Assembly (NCBI RefSeq): GCF_037026715.1
Contig: NZ_JBANCG010000007.1
Location: 248,001-312,000, forward strand
Source of the DNA: Breoghania sp037026715
GTDB lineage: Bacteria > Pseudomonadota > Alphaproteobacteria > Rhizobiales > Stappiaceae
Reading direction: 5' to 3'
Length of the DNA: 64,000 nucleotides
The stretch's first letter is position 1; each line of letters opens with the position of its first letter. The notes beneath the pieces were generated by a model. The model had not been told where the DNA came from and did no database searches. It saw only the letters and a list, made by a program, of their open reading frames with translations. Positions 44,612 to 53,488 of the stretch are shown piece after piece. The translations under genes were made by a program, and so were the position numbers.

Positions 44612-45285
44612 TGGCAATCCAGTATAGCCTCGTTGCTCCACGTGGACGTCTCCGTCATGAACTGGGGTGGCAGATCCCGCACATCCGCAGGTATCTGCGC
44701 CAGTTCAGCAGCCAGCTGCGGATCAGGCTTGCCGGCAAAGTGCGTGGTCAACCCGCAACCCGCAGGTGCATCGGTGAGTACGAAAGGATCCGTCTTCGTC
44801 ATCGAGAAGTCGACGAAATAGCTGGGGTCGTAAACCTGCATGATCGTCTTCTTGCCCGATACGGCGACGGGCGTCTTGAGCGGCAACGTGTAAAACAGCG
44901 TCAGACGGCCATCGGAAAAATCCAGCCAGTACTCGGACGGTTCGACGAATTTCTGCTCTTTCCTGGCGATGGTCAGGAACGTGAAGAAATCGTACTCCTT
45001 GAGAGACTCAACGTTCACCTTCGCCAGAGGCTGCAGTTCCTCGTGCGATAGCTGGCCATCGCCGTTCGCATCCAGCCCCTGCACCGCAAAGGCCGTAAAG
45101 GCGGCGTCGAAACGCCAGACATGGCGGATGCTCACGAGCCTTGCCTGGTCATCGAAGACCATTTCGCTGCGCGCTTCCACGAAGACATGGGGATGGGACT
45201 GGGCAACCGAAGCTCCCGCGATCCAGGCAGAAATCGCCAGGACGGCAGCTCTTCCACCGGCTATTCCTCGACTGTTCCAGCGCAT
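44608..45285 (-). CDS. DUF1007 family secreted protein with EF-hand-like loop
   Basis: The 225-residue protein has a signal peptide (residues 1-30), HPHVFVEA as the mature N-terminus, and a DUF1007 body. A calcium-loop-like segment DANGDGQLSHEE lies at residues 72-83. DUF1007 genes are regularly coupled to NicO-type metal transporters, and here the stop and start overlap. A periplasmic metal-handling partner is the likely role. An open frame continues upstream, but this ATG fits the signal peptide. Confidence 0.88.
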   Translation of the reverse strand: MRWNSRGIAGGRAAVLAISAWIAGASVAQSHPHVFVEARSEMVFDDQARLVSIRHVWRFDAAFTAFAVQGLDANGDGQLSHEELQPLAKVNVESLKEYDFFTFLTIARKEQKFVEPSEYWLDFSDGRLTLFYTLPLKTPVAVSGKKTIMQVYDPSYFVDFSMTKTDPFVLTDAPAGCGLTTHFAGKPDPQLAAELAQIPADVRDLPPQFMTETSTWSNEAILDCQ

Positions 45286-45753
45286 GACGGAAATCTCGCG
45301 TGAGCGGGGCAACGGCTGCCGCACGTTGGTTCTTTCCTGCGGCGTCATGACGGCAAAAGCAAGACCGCAATTCTGCCCCCTTTCATTGCCGGGCACCGAG
45401 ACCGGTAGCGCAGGGCACTCCGCCTCTGTCGCAGCCCACGATTGGTGTTCCTCTGGGGAATACGGCTCATAAAGCCGCCCATCGGGGAATTTATATAGCT
45501 TATATTTTTCTTTCTAAGACTGAAAATTGGTAGAATATCACTATATTTTAATTATTTCGGTGAAAAATGACCGTATATTTTCTAAGATCGGCGTTATTGT
45601 TCTCGTCAGATATGCGCGACTCCGAAACCCTGCGGTCACAGCAGGGAAGTGGGGACGCTTTTCGTCGTCCGGCGACGGGTTGCCGGTTCGGACGAAAGAT
45701 TGGGCTGGCGGCACGCGCCGTCTCCCGGGCAAACCTTCTGGAACGAGGACGAG
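45286..45753. other. AT-rich control region before the leucine dehydrogenase-type gene
   Basis: These 468 bases hold no gene. The part from 45488 to 45590 is very AT-rich for this genome and contains TATATTTT three times (45501, 45542, 45574), spaced 41 and 32 bases apart. That is near four and three helical turns, as for architectural regulators such as Lrp. Confidence 0.6.
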
Positions 45754-46833
45754 ATGAATATTTCTACCCCCTACAGGGTCGGAGACGCCGATCCGGTAAG
45801 CGTGTTCGATCATCCCGAATTCAAGGACCACGAGCAGATCGTGTTCGGATACGATGCTGCAAGCGGCCTGAAGACGATCATCGCCATCCATGACACGCGG
45901 CTGGGGCCGGCCGCGGGCGGCTGCCGCATGTGGCGCTACGATACCGGCGCTGCAGCGCTGACCGACGCCCTGCGACTCTCGCGCGGCATGACCTACAAGA
46001 ATGCGCTTGCCGGGCTCGATCTCGGCGGCGGCAAGGCGGTGATCATCGCCGATCCGCGTACCGACAAGAGCGAGCAGATGCTGGAGGCCTTCGGTGTCCA
46101 GGTGGAGCGCCTTGGCGGACGCTACCGCACGGCCGAGGACGTCGGTATATCGAGCGCCGACATGGAAGTCGTCGCGCGCAAGACTGCCCATGCCCTCGGC
46201 ACCGCCCAGACGGGTCTCGGCGACCCCTCTCCCTATACCGCGCTCGGCGTGTTCGAAGGCATCAAGGCGGCGGTGCAGTTCCGCCTGCGGCGCGACGATC
46301 TCGCCGGTCTGACCGTCTCGATTCAGGGCCTAGGCAACGTCGGCTTCGCCGTCGCCCGGTTCCTCCACGAGACGGGTGCCCGGCTCATCGTGTCCGACAT
46401 CAATGCGACATCTGTCGCGAAGGCCGTGGAGGCATTCGGCGCGCGGACCTGCGAACCTGCCGAAGCACACCGGGCGGATGCGGACGTCTTCTGTCCATGC
46501 GCCCTGGGGGCCGGGTTGAATTCCCTCACGATTCCCGAGATCAGGGCGGGAATCGTCGCGGGCGCCGCCAACAACCAGCTTGCGAGCGATACCGATGGCA
46601 CGCGCTTGCGCGACGCCGGCATTCTCTACGCCCCCGATTACGCCATCAACGCCGGCGGGATCATATCGATCGCACTCGCGGGCCCCGGCGACACGGATGC
46701 GCTGGTGCGCGAAAAGACCATCGCCATCGGACGGACCCTCACCCGCATATTCGAGCGTGCGGAGGCCGAGAGGCGGCCAACCCAGGCGATTGCCGACACG
46801 CTTGCTCAGGAGCGTCTGTCGGCGGCGGTCTGA
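45754..46833 (+). CDS. Leucine/valine-type amino acid dehydrogenase
   Basis: This 359-residue enzyme belongs to the Glu/Leu/Phe/Val dehydrogenase family and deaminates a branched or hydrophobic amino acid with NAD. The substrate-binding site has GGGCRMW, Lys82 in MTYKNALAGLDLGGG and Lys94 in GGGKAVI. The nucleotide motif is GLGNVGFAVARF near residue 193. The length fits leucine dehydrogenase rather than hexameric glutamate dehydrogenase. GAGGA precedes the ATG, and the AT-rich control region lies upstream. Confidence 0.92.
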   Translation: MNISTPYRVGDADPVSVFDHPEFKDHEQIVFGYDAASGLKTIIAIHDTRLGPAAGGCRMWRYDTGAAALTDALRLSRGMTYKNALAGLDLGGGKAVIIADPRTDKSEQMLEAFGVQVERLGGRYRTAEDVGISSADMEVVARKTAHALGTAQTGLGDPSPYTALGVFEGIKAAVQFRLRRDDLAGLTVSIQGLGNVGFAVARFLHETGARLIVSDINATSVAKAVEAFGARTCEPAEAHRADADVFCPCALGAGLNSLTIPEIRAGIVAGAANNQLASDTDGTRLRDAGILYAPDYAINAGGIISIALAGPGDTDALVREKTIAIGRTLTRIFERAEAERRPTQAIADTLAQERLSAAV

Positions 46834-46837
46834 GCTG

Positions 46838-47638
46838 CTATTCCGGCCGCCACAGGCGGTCGGGATCGAAGCGATGGACGTCGTCCAGAAGCTCCACAAA
46901 GGCGCGCGCGGCGTGGTCGAGAGAAGCAAAGCCCTTCTCCGGCGTCGCCGCCGCGGCGTTGCCGAGCGCTCCCTTTGCACCGAGATCTTGGGCCTTCCAG
47001 CCGAACTGAACCGGGCCGTGACCGCGCAGGTGTTTGAACTCCTGAATGAAATTCAGCTGGTTCGACTTGAAATCCTCAAGCTTGTCGTGGCGAACCAGAT
47101 CGGGATGAAGGTGCATCATGATCGACGTTTCGACGTCGCCGCCATGAATGCCATAGGTAAATTCCTCGCTCGGAAAGACGCCTTCCGGCTGACCGAAGCG
47201 TGACCATGCGGTCGCCACCACCAGCATGTCGTGGCGCACGCGAAGCTCGCGGGCGACGATGTCGATGATCGGCACATTACCGCCGTGCGAATTCACGATG
47301 ACCAGCTTGCGCACACCCGCCCGGTGCACGCTCTCGCCGATATCCAGCCAGAATTTTGTCAGCGTGTCCCAATCGGCCGTCAGCGTTCCGGGAGAGGAGA
47401 TGTGCTCGTTCGACTTGCCCACAGCCTGCACCGGCAGGAACGTCACGGGCCGGTCTTGCGGAAGCAACTCCAGAACGCGCGCAATCTGGCCTTGGGCGAT
47501 CGCCGTGTCGGTGGCCACGGGCAAATGCGGGCCATGCTGCTCGATCGCCGCGACTGGCAGCACCGCGATCCAGGTATCCGTATCGCCTTGCGCAAAATCG
47601 ACGGTCGTCATTTCGTGCCAGAATCGTCGGGGAAACAT
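46838..47638 (-). CDS. Creatininase family amidohydrolase
   Basis: The 266-residue protein has the creatininase metal site: Glu33, His35 and Asp44 in AIEQHGPHLPVATD, then NSHGGN and IHGGDVETS. Family members hydrolyse creatinine, mycofactocin intermediates or formamide-type amides; the branch cannot be told. No signal peptide is present. It converges on the dehydrogenase gene with five bases between the stops. Confidence 0.9.
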   Translation of the reverse strand: MFPRRFWHEMTTVDFAQGDTDTWIAVLPVAAIEQHGPHLPVATDTAIAQGQIARVLELLPQDRPVTFLPVQAVGKSNEHISSPGTLTADWDTLTKFWLDIGESVHRAGVRKLVIVNSHGGNVPIIDIVARELRVRHDMLVVATAWSRFGQPEGVFPSEEFTYGIHGGDVETSIMMHLHPDLVRHDKLEDFKSNQLNFIQEFKHLRGHGPVQFGWKAQDLGAKGALGNAAAATPEKGFASLDHAARAFVELLDDVHRFDPDRLWRPE

Positions 47639-47867
47639 TGCAGAGCTCCGGGCAAGATCGCTTGGGGAGCCTCAGCCTAGATCAACCTGCGTTCGCGTGG
47701 AATCGCCAGCGTGCAGAAAAATTGCCCATTTTCAAAGCACTAGGCATGACCCCATGAATGAGGCCGACCCTGGCTCAACGCGTTGATCCGAAGCGTATTC
47801 CTGCAGCGCGCGGTTGCCGCGACCGGCGACTGGTCGCGCAAATCGCATCCACGGCCGATCGTTCGGC

Positions 47868-48047
47868 TCAATTAGAGAACCATCCCTGCACCAGGAAAAG
47901 CACCGCCACCGCCGTCAGCGCTCCTGCAGCCCACAGGCCGGCAAACCAGCTCACGCGCGGCGTCCAGAACCGGAAACGGCGCTTGGGCAAGGCCTTGCCG
48001 GGACGCGTATGCACCAGCGAATAGGCGTACTTATCATGAAACGTCAT
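47868..48047 (-). CDS. Small single-pass membrane protein
   Basis: The 59-residue product has a basic N-terminal half (RPGKALPKRRFRFW) and one C-terminal membrane helix (about residues 33-55). GGGAGGG lies nine bases before the ATG, and codon use is normal, so I consider it real. I do not know its function. It may be a small regulatory or assembly membrane protein. Confidence 0.6.
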   Translation of the reverse strand: MTFHDKYAYSLVHTRPGKALPKRRFRFWTPRVSWFAGLWAAGALTAVAVLFLVQGWFSN

Positions 48048-48511
48048 TAAAGCGACCCTCCCGAGTCCGTTGCCCCGGAAAATCCGAAAGGTTTCTGCTG
48101 TATCGCACACAAACCAGCCACGCCGAAGCGACGCCTGTCACTGCACAGTCGACATGAAACGACTGCTAGCAATTCCGAGCCGCAGCGCTCCGCTCCACGC
48201 GGCGGCCGATCGCGGTCTTTGAAAAATAGGGCAGCACCGGTATGTTCCCCCCTCACCCGGTCCAACCGTTCGGCGTCGAAGTCGAACATCGTTATTCCTG
48301 CTGAGCTTTTCCCGTGTGAGGGAGAAGCTAGTTTGGACGTCACGCTTTTTCATGGCAATGGCGGGCGGCATGCTAATTTGCCGCAGTGACAGCTCGCCGC
48401 GCGTCCAATTTTCACTGCCACGTAACTTTGACAATGTTCTTCCCGTGAAAATGAAACGATAATTACGCTGCGTTATTCACCCGTTCGAATGCGAGCTCAA
48501 GGGCTCTTTCC
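48048..48511. other. Intergenic stretch without a recognised element
   Basis: These 464 bases separate two divergent genes. Frames within it have poor codon use and no ribosome sites. I see no tRNA, hairpin terminator or known riboswitch. The right part (48410-48480) is AT-richer and could hold the promoter of the SprA-like gene. Confidence 0.5.
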
Positions 48512-49174
48512 ATGGTCGCGGCGATCGGTTCTGCTGCCACGCTCTCGGTGGCGTCGGACAGGTTTCATGGCGGGAGGACACTTTCCGCCGAGACCTCGGC
48601 TGCGCGCGCCGGCGAGGAGAAAAAGGCCGCCGCTTCGCGCGACGCGGAACTCACCGAAGAAGAGCAACAGCGTGTCCGGGACCTTAAGGATCGCGACGCC
48701 GAAGTGAGAGCGCACGAACAGGCCCATGCCTCTGCCGGCGGCACCCTGGCGGGGGCGCCGAGTTATCAGACGGAGCGCGGTCCCGACGGCAGGACATATG
48801 CGGTCGGCGGGGAAGTCGCGATCGACGTTTCGCCGGCACGAACCCCCGAGGCCACGCTGGCGAAGGCGGACCAGATCGTGCGCGCCGCATTGGCCCCGGC
48901 CGATCCCTCCTCCCAGGACATGCGCGTCGCGGCGGCGGCACGCCAAATGCGCGCGGAAGCCCAGGCCGAGTTGATCAGGCTGCAGGCAGAGGAACAGACG
49001 CGCAACACCGGGAAGCTGTCCGGCGAGGAATCAGGGAACAGTGCGGCGGCGGAGACGCCCGCAAGCGAACAGGAACAGACAACGCCCCGGACAGGCGCAA
49101 CAGCGGACGCCGGCTTCGCCGCACAACGGGCCTATGACGCAGCAACGCGTCTCCTGTCGCCGCTCCCCGCCTGA
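48512..49174 (+). CDS. SprA-like putative metalloprotease (CJM1_0395 family)
   Basis: The protein (220 residues) matches the SprA-related family: RDAEVRAHEQAHASAGG carries a zinc-type HExxH as HEQAH, followed by GAPSYQTERGPDGRTYAVGGEVAIDVSPA and ALAPADPSSQDMRVAAAA. The tail is Glu/Ala/Thr-rich and likely disordered. Family members are predicted metalloproteases with little experimental data. The N-terminus has no clear signal peptide. It is a single-gene unit before chrA. Confidence 0.82.
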   Translation: MVAAIGSAATLSVASDRFHGGRTLSAETSAARAGEEKKAAASRDAELTEEEQQRVRDLKDRDAEVRAHEQAHASAGGTLAGAPSYQTERGPDGRTYAVGGEVAIDVSPARTPEATLAKADQIVRAALAPADPSSQDMRVAAAARQMRAEAQAELIRLQAEEQTRNTGKLSGEESGNSAAAETPASEQEQTTPRTGATADAGFAAQRAYDAATRLLSPLPA

Positions 49175-49254
49175 CCCGGCCCACGATTGCTTCAGGCGTC
49201 GGCAGTTGCCCCTTCGTGACCTTGCAACACGGAGGGATTACGCTTGCCGTCGCT

Positions 49255-50466
49255 ATGACCCGACCCGATTCGCCGCTTCGCATATTCCTGATCTTCCTGC
49301 GCCTGGGCCTGACATCCTTTGGCGGGCCGATCGCGCATCTCGGCTATTATCGCCGGGAATTCGTGGAACGGCGCCGGTGGATAGACGACCAGACCTACGG
49401 CGATCTCGTCGCGCTCAGCCAGTTTCTTCCCGGCCCTGCCTCCAGCCAGACGGGCTTCGCCATAGGCCTGATGCGCGGCGGCCTGCCCGGCGCGATTGCC
49501 GCCTTCATTGGCTTCACGCTTCCCTCCGCGATAATCATGCTGGGCGTCGCCTATGGCAGCGCGATGTTCGAAAGCGATCTTGGCGCGGCGCTTGTCCATG
49601 GCCTGAAGATCGTTGCCGTGGCCGTTGTCGCCCAGGCCCTGCGCGGCATGGCCCGCAGCCTGTGCCCGGACGCACCGCGCACCTTCATTGCCTTCTTCGC
49701 GCTCGCGACCGTTCTTCTGGTGCCCGGAGCATTGATGCAACTGATCGCCATCGCGATCGCCGGGCTGATGGGACTGATCCTATGCCGAACCGGTGAGGAA
49801 ACTCCGGCCGATGCCCCCACGGCACCGTTGGTCCTGGCAGGTCGCCGCATCCTCCCCGCACTCGCGCTCGTCCTGTTCGCGGCACTCCTGCTTGCCCTGC
49901 CACAGCTGAGATCGGTGACGGACAGCGCGGTGGTGATGCTTGCCGACATCTTCTACCGGGCGGGCGCGCTCGTTTTCGGCGGCGGGCATGTGGTTCTCCC
50001 GCTTCTCCAGGCAAGCACGGTGGAAAGCGGGCTCATCGACGAAAACGCCTTTCTGGCCGGCTATGGTGCCGCGCAGGCCCTGCCAGGCCCGCTCTTCGCG
50101 TTCTCCGCCTATCTCGGCGCCGTGATGCCGCTGGGCATTCCGCCGCTCGCCGGAGCGGCCGTGGCACTTGTCGCGATCTTTCTGCCCGGCTTCCTGCTCG
50201 TCTACGGCACCTTGCCCATCTGGCAGGCCATGCGGGCATCGAGGCACGTGCGAAGCCTCCTGAAAGGCGTCAACGCGGGTGTGGTCGGCCTGCTGGCGGC
50301 CGCGCTTTACGATCCGATCTGGACCTCGAGCATCCGCTCGTCGCTCGATTTCACGTTGGCCGCCGGCGCCTTTCTTCTGCTGACTGTCCTGAACCAGGGC
50401 TCCGGCCGCGTCGTCGCTATGATGCTGGCGGCAAGCCTCGCTCTTCACACGGCTGGCTTGTTGTGA
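49255..50466 (+). CDS. chrA: Chromate efflux transporter ChrA
   Basis: ChrA exports chromate. The 403-residue protein is the long, two-domain form: each half has a ChrA repeat, opened by LRLGLTSFGGPIAHLGYYRREFV in the first and GALVFGGGHVVLPLLQ in the second, with about ten membrane segments overall. The ATG at 49255 is chosen over an in-frame GTG at 49216. No ChrB regulator is next to it. It converges on the TauE/SafE gene. Confidence 0.93.
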   Translation: MTRPDSPLRIFLIFLRLGLTSFGGPIAHLGYYRREFVERRRWIDDQTYGDLVALSQFLPGPASSQTGFAIGLMRGGLPGAIAAFIGFTLPSAIIMLGVAYGSAMFESDLGAALVHGLKIVAVAVVAQALRGMARSLCPDAPRTFIAFFALATVLLVPGALMQLIAIAIAGLMGLILCRTGEETPADAPTAPLVLAGRRILPALALVLFAALLLALPQLRSVTDSAVVMLADIFYRAGALVFGGGHVVLPLLQASTVESGLIDENAFLAGYGAAQALPGPLFAFSAYLGAVMPLGIPPLAGAAVALVAIFLPGFLLVYGTLPIWQAMRASRHVRSLLKGVNAGVVGLLAAALYDPIWTSSIRSSLDFTLAAGAFLLLTVLNQGSGRVVAMMLAASLALHTAGLL

Positions 50467-50484
50467 ACGCCGTCGCGGCGACGT

Positions 50485-51243
50485 TCATCCCAGGAGGCTT
50501 CTGATGGATTCCAGGAAGATATAGATCCCCAGAAGCAGCAACGCGACGAAGAAGACGCGCCGGAACTGCGTCTCCGACAGCCGCCGGCGGACTTTTTGCC
50601 CGATGAAGACCCCCGTCAGCGCGGGCACGACGGCGAGAAGCGAGCCGAAACCGAGGGACGCCGACATCAGCCCGCTCCCGCCGAGAGCGGCGGCAAGCGC
50701 GATCGTGGAGCCGAGATAGAGCATGCCCATCGCCTGGATGAGCTGGTCGCGCGGCAGGCCTATGCCTTGCAGGAACATCACGCCCGGCACCGAATAGGAG
50801 CCGGTCATGCCGGAAAAGACGCCGTTGATCGCACCGAGCACCGGTCCAACCCATCCTTCCCGGTGGGCCTCGACCATCAGCCGCAACCCGGCGAGATTGA
50901 CCGCGCTGTAGGAGATCAGCAGCACGCCGAGCAGAGCGGAGAGAAGGTCGAGATCGACCAGCGTGAGCGCGCTCGCCCCGATCGGCACGGTAATGGTGGC
51001 GGCAAGCAGGAACGGCCAGACCCGGTGCATCACCTGGCGCGCGTGACCGCCCGCCAGCGCCTGCCAGACATTCGTCAGGAATGCCGGCACGAGCATCAAC
51101 GCCATGGCCTGGGGCAAGCCAATGAACGCGGTCAGAAGCCCCAGCGAGATCGTCGGCAGACCGAGCCCGATGGTTCCCTTGATAAGCCCCGCGAACAGAA
51201 AGACACAGAAGGCGAGGACGACAAGATAGGGATCGGACAGCAC
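50485..51243 (-). CDS. TauE/SafE family anion transporter
   Basis: The 252-residue protein has seven or eight membrane helices and the family's duplicated motif (GLIKGTIGLGLPTIS in the first half and GVFSGMTGSYSVPGVMFLQ in the second). TauE/SafE members move sulfite, sulfoacetate and other organic anions. A GTG start is used. It is the last gene of the leftward ridA-deaminase unit, 49 bases after the deaminase stop, so a role in uptake or release of a pathway compound is plausible. Confidence 0.9.
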   Translation of the reverse strand: MLSDPYLVVLAFCVFLFAGLIKGTIGLGLPTISLGLLTAFIGLPQAMALMLVPAFLTNVWQALAGGHARQVMHRVWPFLLAATITVPIGASALTLVDLDLLSALLGVLLISYSAVNLAGLRLMVEAHREGWVGPVLGAINGVFSGMTGSYSVPGVMFLQGIGLPRDQLIQAMGMLYLGSTIALAAALGGSGLMSASLGFGSLLAVVPALTGVFIGQKVRRRLSETQFRRVFFVALLLLGIYIFLESIRSLLG

Positions 51244-51292
51244 GGGGACGCTCGCGGAAACGGAGAAACGGGGAGAGGGTGAATGGAGGGAA

Positions 51293-52630
51293 TCACAGGG
51301 CGTCCAGGAACCGTCGGGCCGCCTCCCCGTGTTCTTGGCGCAATCGCCCGATATCCATATGCACCGGCAGCGCGTCCTTCACCTTCCAGTCCCCCGCGAT
51401 CATCACGCGGTCGGCCGAGTGCGCGCCGCACAGAACCAGCGTCGCCAGGGGATCGCCGCCGCCGGAAAAACGCAGTTCATCGAGTGTGTAGAAGGCCATG
51501 TCCGCCTGTTTGCCGACCGCGATCGCGCCGATGTCGTTGCGCCCGAGGCAACGTGCCGAACCTTCGGTCGCCCATCGGAACGCATCGAAATGGCTGACGG
51601 TCGCGTCATAGGTGAGCCGGTTGATCATCAGGGCATGCCGGACGCTCTCCATCAGGTTGGAATTGTCGTTGGACGCCGACCCGTCGACACCGAGCCCGAC
51701 CGGGCTGCCCGCCGCCTCTAGTTCCTTCGTACGGCACTGCCCGGAGGCGAGCACCATGTTCGAGGTCGGACAATGGCAGACGCCGACACAGTGGTGGCCG
51801 AGCTTCTTCACCTCGGCATCATTGAAGTGAATGCCATGGGCGAGCCAGACGCGATCGTTGAGCCAGCCCACTTCCTCCAGATAATCGACCGGCCGGCACT
51901 GGAAGTGGTGTTCGCAATAGTCGTTTTCGTCGAGCGTTTCGCCCAGATGCGTGTGCAGGCGGCAGTCGTATTTCTCCGCCAGCACGGCGCTTTCCCTCAT
52001 CAGATGCTTGGTGACCGTGAACGGCGCGCAGGGGCTGAGCGCGACCTGGATGAAGGAGCCTTCGGAGGGGTCGTGATACTTCTGCAGCACGCGCTCGCAA
52101 TCCGCCAGGATCGTGTCCTCGTCCTGAACGGCCCCGTCAGGCGGCAAGCCCCCATCCTTTTCCGACAGGTTCATCGATCCCCGCGAAACCGTCATCCGGA
52201 TGCCGAGGCGCTGAGCCTCCTCCACCTGGATGTCCATCGCCTCTTCTAGACCGGCCGGAAAGAGATAATGGTGGTCGGCCGCCGTGGTGCAGCCGGACAT
52301 CAAAAGCTCCGTCAGCGCCAGCCGCGTCCCGAGCCGGAAGGTTTCTGGCGTCACGTTCTTCGTCCAGATCGGATAGAGCGCCTTCAGCCAGGGAAAAAGC
52401 TCCTTGTTGATGGCGGACGGGTGCGCACGCGTCAGCGTCTGGAAGAAGTGGTGGTGCGTGTTGACCAGACCGGCAATGACGACATGGCGCGAGGCATCGA
52501 AGACCGTGTCGTGCCGGGCCGGTTCGCGGCCCCTTGCCACGAGTTCAACGATGACGCCGTCTTCCACGACGACACCACGCTCCGCGCCCTCGGCGAGAAT
52601 TGCGATCGGGTCCTTGATCCAAAGGCGCAT
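51293..52630 (-). CDS. 8-oxoguanine deaminase-type amidohydrolase
   Basis: The 445-residue protein is a COG0402 amidohydrolase. The metal site is seen in NTHHHFFQTLTRA near residue 57, LHTHLGETLDENDYC, HGIHF and VDGSASND. The length and the ADHHYLFP and HLGETLDE segments match the 8-oxoguanine deaminase / atrazine-type group, which hydrolytically deaminates a purine or triazine ring and releases ammonia. The precise substrate should be tested. It lies between ridA and the TauE gene, all leftward. Confidence 0.88.
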   Translation of the reverse strand: MRLWIKDPIAILAEGAERGVVVEDGVIVELVARGREPARHDTVFDASRHVVIAGLVNTHHHFFQTLTRAHPSAINKELFPWLKALYPIWTKNVTPETFRLGTRLALTELLMSGCTTAADHHYLFPAGLEEAMDIQVEEAQRLGIRMTVSRGSMNLSEKDGGLPPDGAVQDEDTILADCERVLQKYHDPSEGSFIQVALSPCAPFTVTKHLMRESAVLAEKYDCRLHTHLGETLDENDYCEHHFQCRPVDYLEEVGWLNDRVWLAHGIHFNDAEVKKLGHHCVGVCHCPTSNMVLASGQCRTKELEAAGSPVGLGVDGSASNDNSNLMESVRHALMINRLTYDATVSHFDAFRWATEGSARCLGRNDIGAIAVGKQADMAFYTLDELRFSGGGDPLATLVLCGAHSADRVMIAGDWKVKDALPVHMDIGRLRQEHGEAARRFLDAL

Positions 52631-52693
52631 TGAGACCTCTTACCGTGTGTGCGGACCGACCGCACCGTCCTCGTAACCGACACCGGGATGAAG

Positions 52694-53083
52694 CTAGTCC
52701 GTCTTGGCCGCCAGCGCTTCGATTTCGACCACGAATTCCTCGCGGGTGAAACCCGAAACGATCATCAGGGTGGATGCCGGAGGCGGCGTTCCGACGAAAG
52801 CGTCGCGCGCCGCCATGTATCCGGCCATGTGCTCGCGCGCCGTCACATAGGCATTCAGACGCACGATATCGTTCACATCCATTCCCGCTTCGCGCAAGAG
52901 GGCGCGGATCGCCTCGAAGCAAAGCTTCGACTGCGCCTCCGCTCCTTCCGGAATGGCATCGTCCCCACCGATGCCCAGCTGGCCGGAGCAGACCAGCAAC
53001 CGGCTTCCGGCCGGGATCTCCACCCCATGGCTGTATCGGGCAAAGGGCGCACGAATTCTCTCGGGAACCAGATGCCTCAGCAT
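52694..53083 (-). CDS. RidA family reactive imine/enamine deaminase
   Basis: RidA-family proteins hydrolyse reactive enamines or imines, or act on aminoacrylate-type intermediates in pyrimidine (Rut) and other catabolic routes. This 129-residue member has the trimer-forming core LLVCSGQLGIGGD, SKLCFEAIRALLREAG and IVRLNAYVTAREH. The ATG at 53083 is fixed by GGAGGT seven to eight bases upstream. It heads the leftward unit with the deaminase and TauE genes and lies beside the sigma-54 control region. Confidence 0.88.
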   Translation of the reverse strand: MLRHLVPERIRAPFARYSHGVEIPAGSRLLVCSGQLGIGGDDAIPEGAEAQSKLCFEAIRALLREAGMDVNDIVRLNAYVTAREHMAGYMAARDAFVGTPPPASTLMIVSGFTREEFVVEIEALAAKTD

Positions 53084-53248
53084 GACGACGACCTCCATTT
53101 GATGTCGGTAGACGCTAGCTTACTGGACCATCTCTGAAAATCGTTTCGACAAAGAAATTTCGCATACCTGCGACGGCCCTTTCGACCCCGGCCGACACAC
53201 CCGCTCGCGGGTCGCCCTCGAAACGGACTGCAATCGCCGCTTTTTTAG

Positions 53249-53263
53249 GCACCTGAGCTGTGC
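53249..53263. promoter_or_regulatory. NtrC-like enhancer dyad
   Basis: GCACCTGAGCTGTGC has the half-sites GCAC and GTGC separated by seven bases, the spacing of the NtrC consensus. It lies 131 bases upstream of the sigma-54 promoter, a usual distance for an enhancer. The outermost consensus bases do not match. Confidence 0.6.
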
Positions 53264-53393
53264 TAACGTCAGGATGCGGAAAAGCCCGTATTTCCGGCAG
53301 GTGGCAGCGGAGACGAAAACACGGGTTTCAATCGGCGAAAGTCATTGACTAAGCAAATATATTTCCCGCGACACGACCGGGGCCGGCGTTTGC

Positions 53394-53408
53394 TGGCACG
53401 GCTCTTGC
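53394..53408 (+). promoter_or_regulatory. Sigma-54 (RpoN) promoter
   Basis: TGGCACGGCTCTTGC matches the sigma-54 -24/-12 consensus TGGCACG-N4-TTGC at every defined base. Transcription would start near 53420, leaving a leader of about 70 bases before the substrate-binding protein gene. Confidence 0.85.
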
Positions 53409-53488
53409 GTTTTTCGAAGGGTTGCGCCGCTCTACCATTCTCGGTCGCGGTGCGGAGGGACCTGAAGGGTCAAGAGGGGGAATTCACG

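Larger units (their letters stand above)
53084..53488. other. Divergent control region of the nitrogen-type module
   Basis: These 405 bases separate the leftward ridA unit from the rightward ABC operon. They contain an NtrC-like dyad (53249-53263) and a sigma-54 promoter facing right (53394-53408). I found no sigma-54 promoter facing left. No gene is supported in the region. Confidence 0.8.
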
